Shown here piece after piece: positions 61,277 to 64,000 of a stretch of 64,000 bases of DNA (position 1 is the first letter of the stretch; every line of letters starts with the position of its first letter). The notes under the pieces are model-generated. The model searched no databases, was not told the origin of the DNA, and saw only the letters and a program-made list of their open reading frames with translations. Source of the DNA: Chlorogloea sp. CCALA 695 (GTDB lineage: Bacteria; Cyanobacteriota; Cyanobacteriia; Cyanobacteriales; Chroococcidiopsidaceae); assembly GCF_003003885.1 (NCBI RefSeq), contig NZ_PVWN01000017.1, forward strand, positions 17,717 to 81,716, written 5' to 3'. Made by a program: the position numbers and the translations under genes.

Positions 61277-62182
61277 CTATTCACTTTCTCCCGCATGATA
61301 AGAACTGCGAACCAAAGGAGCCGATCGCACGTGTTTAAAACCCATACTCCGGGCAATTTCTCCTAATTGGGTAAATTCCTCTGGTGTCCAATACTTTTCT
61401 ACTGGTAAGTGTGCTAAAGAAGGACGCATATACTGCCCCAAAGTCAAGCGATCGCATTCTATACTCCTTAAGTCTGCCATTGCTTCAATTACCTCAGTTT
61501 GGGTTTCTCCATGTCCGAGCATCAACCCAGATTTGGTAGCTATTTGCGGATCTAACTCCTTAACTATTTGCAATACTTGTAACGAGCGATCGTATTTAGC
61601 CCCCCGCCGCACTCGTCCTTGTAACCTTTGCACCGTTTCGATATTGTGGTTGTAGCATACAGGCTTTTCTTCTACCACCGTAGCAATGCGAGTTGGCCAT
61701 AGCTCGGAACTTTCTCTACCACCCCAAAAGTCTGAAGTCAACACTTCAATTTGGGTTTCCGGGTTCAAGCAACGGGTATAAGCAATTACTTTAGCAAACC
61801 AACTTGCGCCTCCATCCGTCAAATCATCCCGCGCTACAGAAGTCAACACTACATACTTTAAACCCAATAGTTGCACGGCTTCGGCTATTTTTTGCGGCTC
61901 TTGAGGATCTAAAGGCATCGGTGCATGACCTTTATCTACTTGACAAAACGCGCACGATCTCGTGCATACTGGGCCCATTAATAAGAAAGTTGCCGTTTTT
62001 TGGGCGTAACACTCACCCCGGTTTGGACAACGGGCTTCTTCGCAAATAGTATGAATTTGCCGTTGCTTGATGATGCGTTGAACGGTGGAGATTTCCTTAG
62101 CTTTGCCTAAGGGACGACGCAACCAGTCTGGCATTGCTTCAATAGTTCTCGCTCCTCGCGCCAACGATGGTGATTCACTCAT
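61277..62182 (-). CDS. lipA: Lipoyl synthase
   Basis: A 301-residue radical SAM enzyme that inserts two sulfur atoms into octanoyl groups of lipoyl-dependent enzymes. The auxiliary cluster Cys are C47, C52 and C58 ([12 protein letters not shown]), the radical SAM cluster Cys C73, C77 and C80 (CTRSCAFC). The C-terminal RSS motif (VRSSYHAGE) is present. Cyanobacteria often have two LipA proteins; this one has the short N-terminus. The 217-base upstream spacer has a duplicated palindrome (see 62230 and 62358). Confidence 0.95.
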   Translation of the reverse strand: MSESPSLARGARTIEAMPDWLRRPLGKAKEISTVQRIIKQRQIHTICEEARCPNRGECYAQKTATFLLMGPVCTRSCAFCQVDKGHAPMPLDPQEPQKIAEAVQLLGLKYVVLTSVARDDLTDGGASWFAKVIAYTRCLNPETQIEVLTSDFWGGRESSELWPTRIATVVEEKPVCYNHNIETVQRLQGRVRRGAKYDRSLQVLQIVKELDPQIATKSGLMLGHGETQTEVIEAMADLRSIECDRLTLGQYMRPSLAHLPVEKYWTPEEFTQLGEIARSMGFKHVRSAPLVRSSYHAGESE

Positions 62183-62229
62183 AAGTATTTAAACAATGCA
62201 AATAATTTTATAAAGACTACTAAGTAATC

Positions 62230-62241
62230 AGTAATATTACT
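62230..62241. promoter_or_regulatory. Palindrome AGTAATATTACT, copy A
   Basis: A perfect 12-base palindrome 48 bases upstream of the lipA start. The same 12 bases occur again at 62358 in the same spacer. Confidence 0.5.
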
Positions 62242-62357
62242 TAATTTAACATGAAATAAAATCCCACCAAATTGCAGTTCTCAGTAAAATTTCTCTTGAA
62301 TAGAAACTAACCCAAGCGTTAAGTTTAATTTAGGGTTATGCCAGTCATAACTACATT

Positions 62358-62369
62358 AGTAATATTACT
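62358..62369. promoter_or_regulatory. Palindrome AGTAATATTACT, copy B
   Basis: Exact repeat of the palindrome at 62230, 31 bases before the start of the response regulator gene. The two copies are 128 bases apart, so a dimeric repressor or activator could bind both in this divergent promoter region. Confidence 0.5.
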
Positions 62370-62399
62370 ACCTTAAATTCTCCCCTATAGGACTAACCC

Positions 62400-62945
62400 A
62401 TGACCACCCGTAAAATTTTAGTTATTGACGACAGCCGCGTAATTCGGGTACGAGTAAAAGAAATGTTGCCCCCAGGTAACTTTGAAGTCTTAGAGGCAAA
62501 AGATGGCTTAGAGGGCATCAACTTAATTCGCCAAGAAATGCCAAACTTGATTATGCTTGATTTTCTCTTGCCTAAAATGAGTGGCTGGGAGGTATTTCAG
62601 CAAATTCAACAAAACCCCGAATTGCGTAAAATTCCTTTAGTTTTAATGTCTGGGCGCAAAGAAGAAGTAGTAGAGAAAATTCAAGAACCCTTTGAGCATT
62701 TTGAATTTATTTTAAAGCCCTTTGAGCAAAAAGACTTAATTGGCGCAATCAAGTCAGCAATGGCAAAATCTAAATTGCCCCCCAAAGGAACTACCACTAC
62801 AACAGGGATTACTCGAAACAGTACGCACAGTACCGGAACGTCAGAAATTCAGGTAATGCAGCACAAAATAGCGAGTATGCAAGCAGAAATTAATGCTCTC
62901 AAACAGCAAATTGGGCAAATCGTCGGTTTTCTCAATAAAAAATAA
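62400..62945 (+). CDS. CheY-like response regulator with coiled-coil tail
   Basis: A 181-residue protein. The receiver domain covers about 1-125: acidic D10 and D11, phosphoacceptor D54 (IMLDFLLP), and the conserved Lys in ILKPFEQ. A Thr-rich linker follows (GTTTTTGITRNSTHSTGTS), then a helix of about 35 residues with heptads (QHKIASMQAEINALKQQIGQ). There is no DNA-binding domain, so it likely signals by protein contact. The gene is divergent from lipA and upstream of a broken kinase gene. Confidence 0.85.
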   Translation: MTTRKILVIDDSRVIRVRVKEMLPPGNFEVLEAKDGLEGINLIRQEMPNLIMLDFLLPKMSGWEVFQQIQQNPELRKIPLVLMSGRKEEVVEKIQEPFEHFEFILKPFEQKDLIGAIKSAMAKSKLPPKGTTTTTGITRNSTHSTGTSEIQVMQHKIASMQAEINALKQQIGQIVGFLNKK

Positions 62946-62982
62946 CAGTTTTCTCCTTTACAAACGGCTTCAAAGCTAACCT

Positions 62983-63938
62983 ATGAAGTCTAATAATAGT
63001 AGGAATTTTCTTCCCGTGAAAGCCCTACTACCAAGTAATGAAACTGCCAGGCTGCAAGCTTTAAACAAGTATGAAATTCTTGACACGGTTACAGAAAGTG
63101 TCTTTGACAACTTAACGCGCTTGGCAGCGTATATTTGTGGAGTGCCAACAGCAATAATTAGTTTAATTGATCGCGATCGCCAATGATTGAAATCAAAAAT
63201 CGGCATCGAAGTCTGTGAAACTGCTAGAGATATTGCCTTTTGCGCGCATGGAATTTTACAAATTGAGCCGTTTATTATCACCGATTTAGTAGATAACTAT
63301 GGCAATGTTGTTGGAGTTGCCTCTATAGCTCAAGGTATTAGCGATCGCTCTAATGCCGAAAAAGCCCTTCAAGAAAACGAAAAAAAGTACCGTACTGTTG
63401 TTGACAACGTTAAAGAAGTAATTTTTCAAACCGATGCGACAGGATTATGGACTTTTCTTAATCCGGCGTGGACAGAAATTACCGAATTTAGCATCGATCA
63501 AAGCTTAGGAACAAATTTCTTAGACTACATACATCCTCAAGATCGCCAGCAAAATCTAGAAATTTCCCAACTTCTCATTCAACGTCAGCAAGAATACTAC
63601 CGTCATGAAGCTTGTTACATAACAAATTACGGTGGCTATCGGTGGATTGAAGTTTATGCCTGTCCGAAGTTGGCACACCAGTACAGATTAGAGCCGTTAT
63701 AAATAATGATGTTTTTCAGCTAACTATTGCCAATACTGGGTGTGCAATGACACTAGAGCAAATTGCTAGTATCGGTGCTTGCAGACAATTTGAGCGGGAG
63801 TTTTACGCTCAGCAGGGTTTGGGGTTGGGTTTAGTTATTGTCCAAAAACTCGCCGAACTGCACTATGGGCAATTAACTATTAATACTGCAAAAACGGCTC
63901 CCACTACAACAGTGTTCGTCGATCTTACAGCAATTTGA
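62983..63938 (+). pseudogene. Broken GAF-PAS-histidine kinase gene
   Basis: Three kinase fragments remain. Codons 62983-63186 encode a GAF start (RLQALNKYEILDTVTESVFD) and stop at TGA 63184, where related kinases have Trp in DRQWFKSKIG. The same frame continues at 63187 (LKSKIGIEVCETARDIAFCA), but most of the GAF domain is missing before a PAS domain (YRTVVDNVKEVIFQTDATG) that ends at 63702. From about 63663 another frame gives an ATPase end (GTPVQIRAVINNDVFQLTIA; QQGLGLGLVIVQKL) to 63938. HisKA is absent. So: one nonsense change, one in-frame deletion and one out-of-frame deletion. Confidence 0.85.
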
Positions 63939-64000
63939 GATCAAACCCACTACAAATATCGTAAACTTTGAAGATGTAAAAAAGAAGATTATTAAGAAAT

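Noticed and set aside
62983..63702. Two separate genes of 67 and 171 codons
   Set aside because: They are in one frame split by a TGA at a conserved Trp position and match parts of one kinase architecture, so a pseudogene explains them better.
1..64000. tRNA, rRNA or tmRNA genes
   Set aside because: I looked for T-loop motifs (GTTCGA-type) with acceptor stems in spacers and saw none that fold properly; a computed tRNAscan search would be decisive.

Overview
The window is chromosomal DNA of a cyanobacterium. Direct signs are the very frequent HIP1 octamer GCGATCGC and a set of lineage-marker genes: psbY, ycf37, ntcA, rpaA, a high-light-inducible (Hlip) gene, a helical carotenoid protein, a carotenoid oxygenase and several cyanobacterium-only families (DUF3084, DUF3146, TIGR02652). 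Base composition is moderately AT-rich and gene order is loose, with many short transcription units on both strands. I cannot name the species from sequence alone. Gene content (Pnkp/Hen1, EgtBCD, HCP, many sensor kinases) fits a larger-genome cyanobacterium of the Chroococcidiopsis/Gloeocapsa/Nostoc kind. I saw no rRNA, tRNA, CRISPR array, prophage or intact insertion sequence.

Layout. 0-2.3 kb: end of ycf37, psbY, a gamma-class carbonic-anhydrase-like protein, a TIGR02652 protein translationally coupled to a glyoxalase-fold protein. 2.3-5.1 kb: a Zn/Mn-type ABC importer operon (binding protein, ATPase, permease). 5.3-7.4 kb: a small accessory patch with two toxin-antitoxin modules (MazEF and a RelE/ParE-like pair), an NTF2-like protein and several copies of a HIP1-anchored repeat. 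7.6-14.6 kb: tandem M16 peptidase, methionine aminopeptidase, a secreted protein, DUF202/alpha-beta hydrolase pair, and the circadian/light output regulator rpaA. 14.6-17.7 kb: a 1040-residue membrane protein built from about seven ~100-residue helical repeats. 18-25 kb: Hlip, a GHL10 glycosidase-like protein, an MFS transporter/carotenoid oxygenase operon, Uma2 protein, hisB and fabI. 25-29.7 kb: ntcA with a clear autoregulatory NtcA box, DUF3084/YqgF pair, DUF3146 and a GTPase. 29.9-36.5 kb: a five-repeat membrane protein, an SRPBCC protein and the hen1-pnkp RNA-repair operon. 36.6-39.8 kb: the ergothioneine genes egtC-egtB-egtD. 39.8-50.5 kb: photosystem I accumulation factor, secreted and TPR proteins, a PilB/GspE ATPase, a Tat-exported multicopper oxidase, SirB1, helical carotenoid protein, GT9 glycosyltransferase, ispD, a histone-deacetylase-family hydrolase and a 53-residue membrane protein. 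50.8-55.4 kb: murF, and a leftward larE - methyltransferase - histidine phosphatase - glk cluster. 55.5-64 kb: two histidine kinases, an amino-acid ABC permease, a 47-residue membrane protein, lipA, a response regulator, and a wrecked GAF/PAS/histidine kinase pseudogene at the right edge.

How genes work together. The strongest functional units are: ergothioneine synthesis by EgtB/C/D via gamma-glutamylcysteine; RNA repair with 3'-end marking by Hen1/Pnkp; metal import; MazEF and RelE-type modules; and a set of photosynthesis or photoprotection genes (psbY, ycf37, Hlip, HCP, carotenoid oxygenase, PSI accumulation factor, RpaA). The least explained items are the large helical-repeat membrane protein, two unannotated small membrane proteins, a rightward terminator with no gene in front of it, a duplicated 12-bp palindrome between lipA and a response regulator gene, and two families of dispersed palindromic or HIP1-based repeats.
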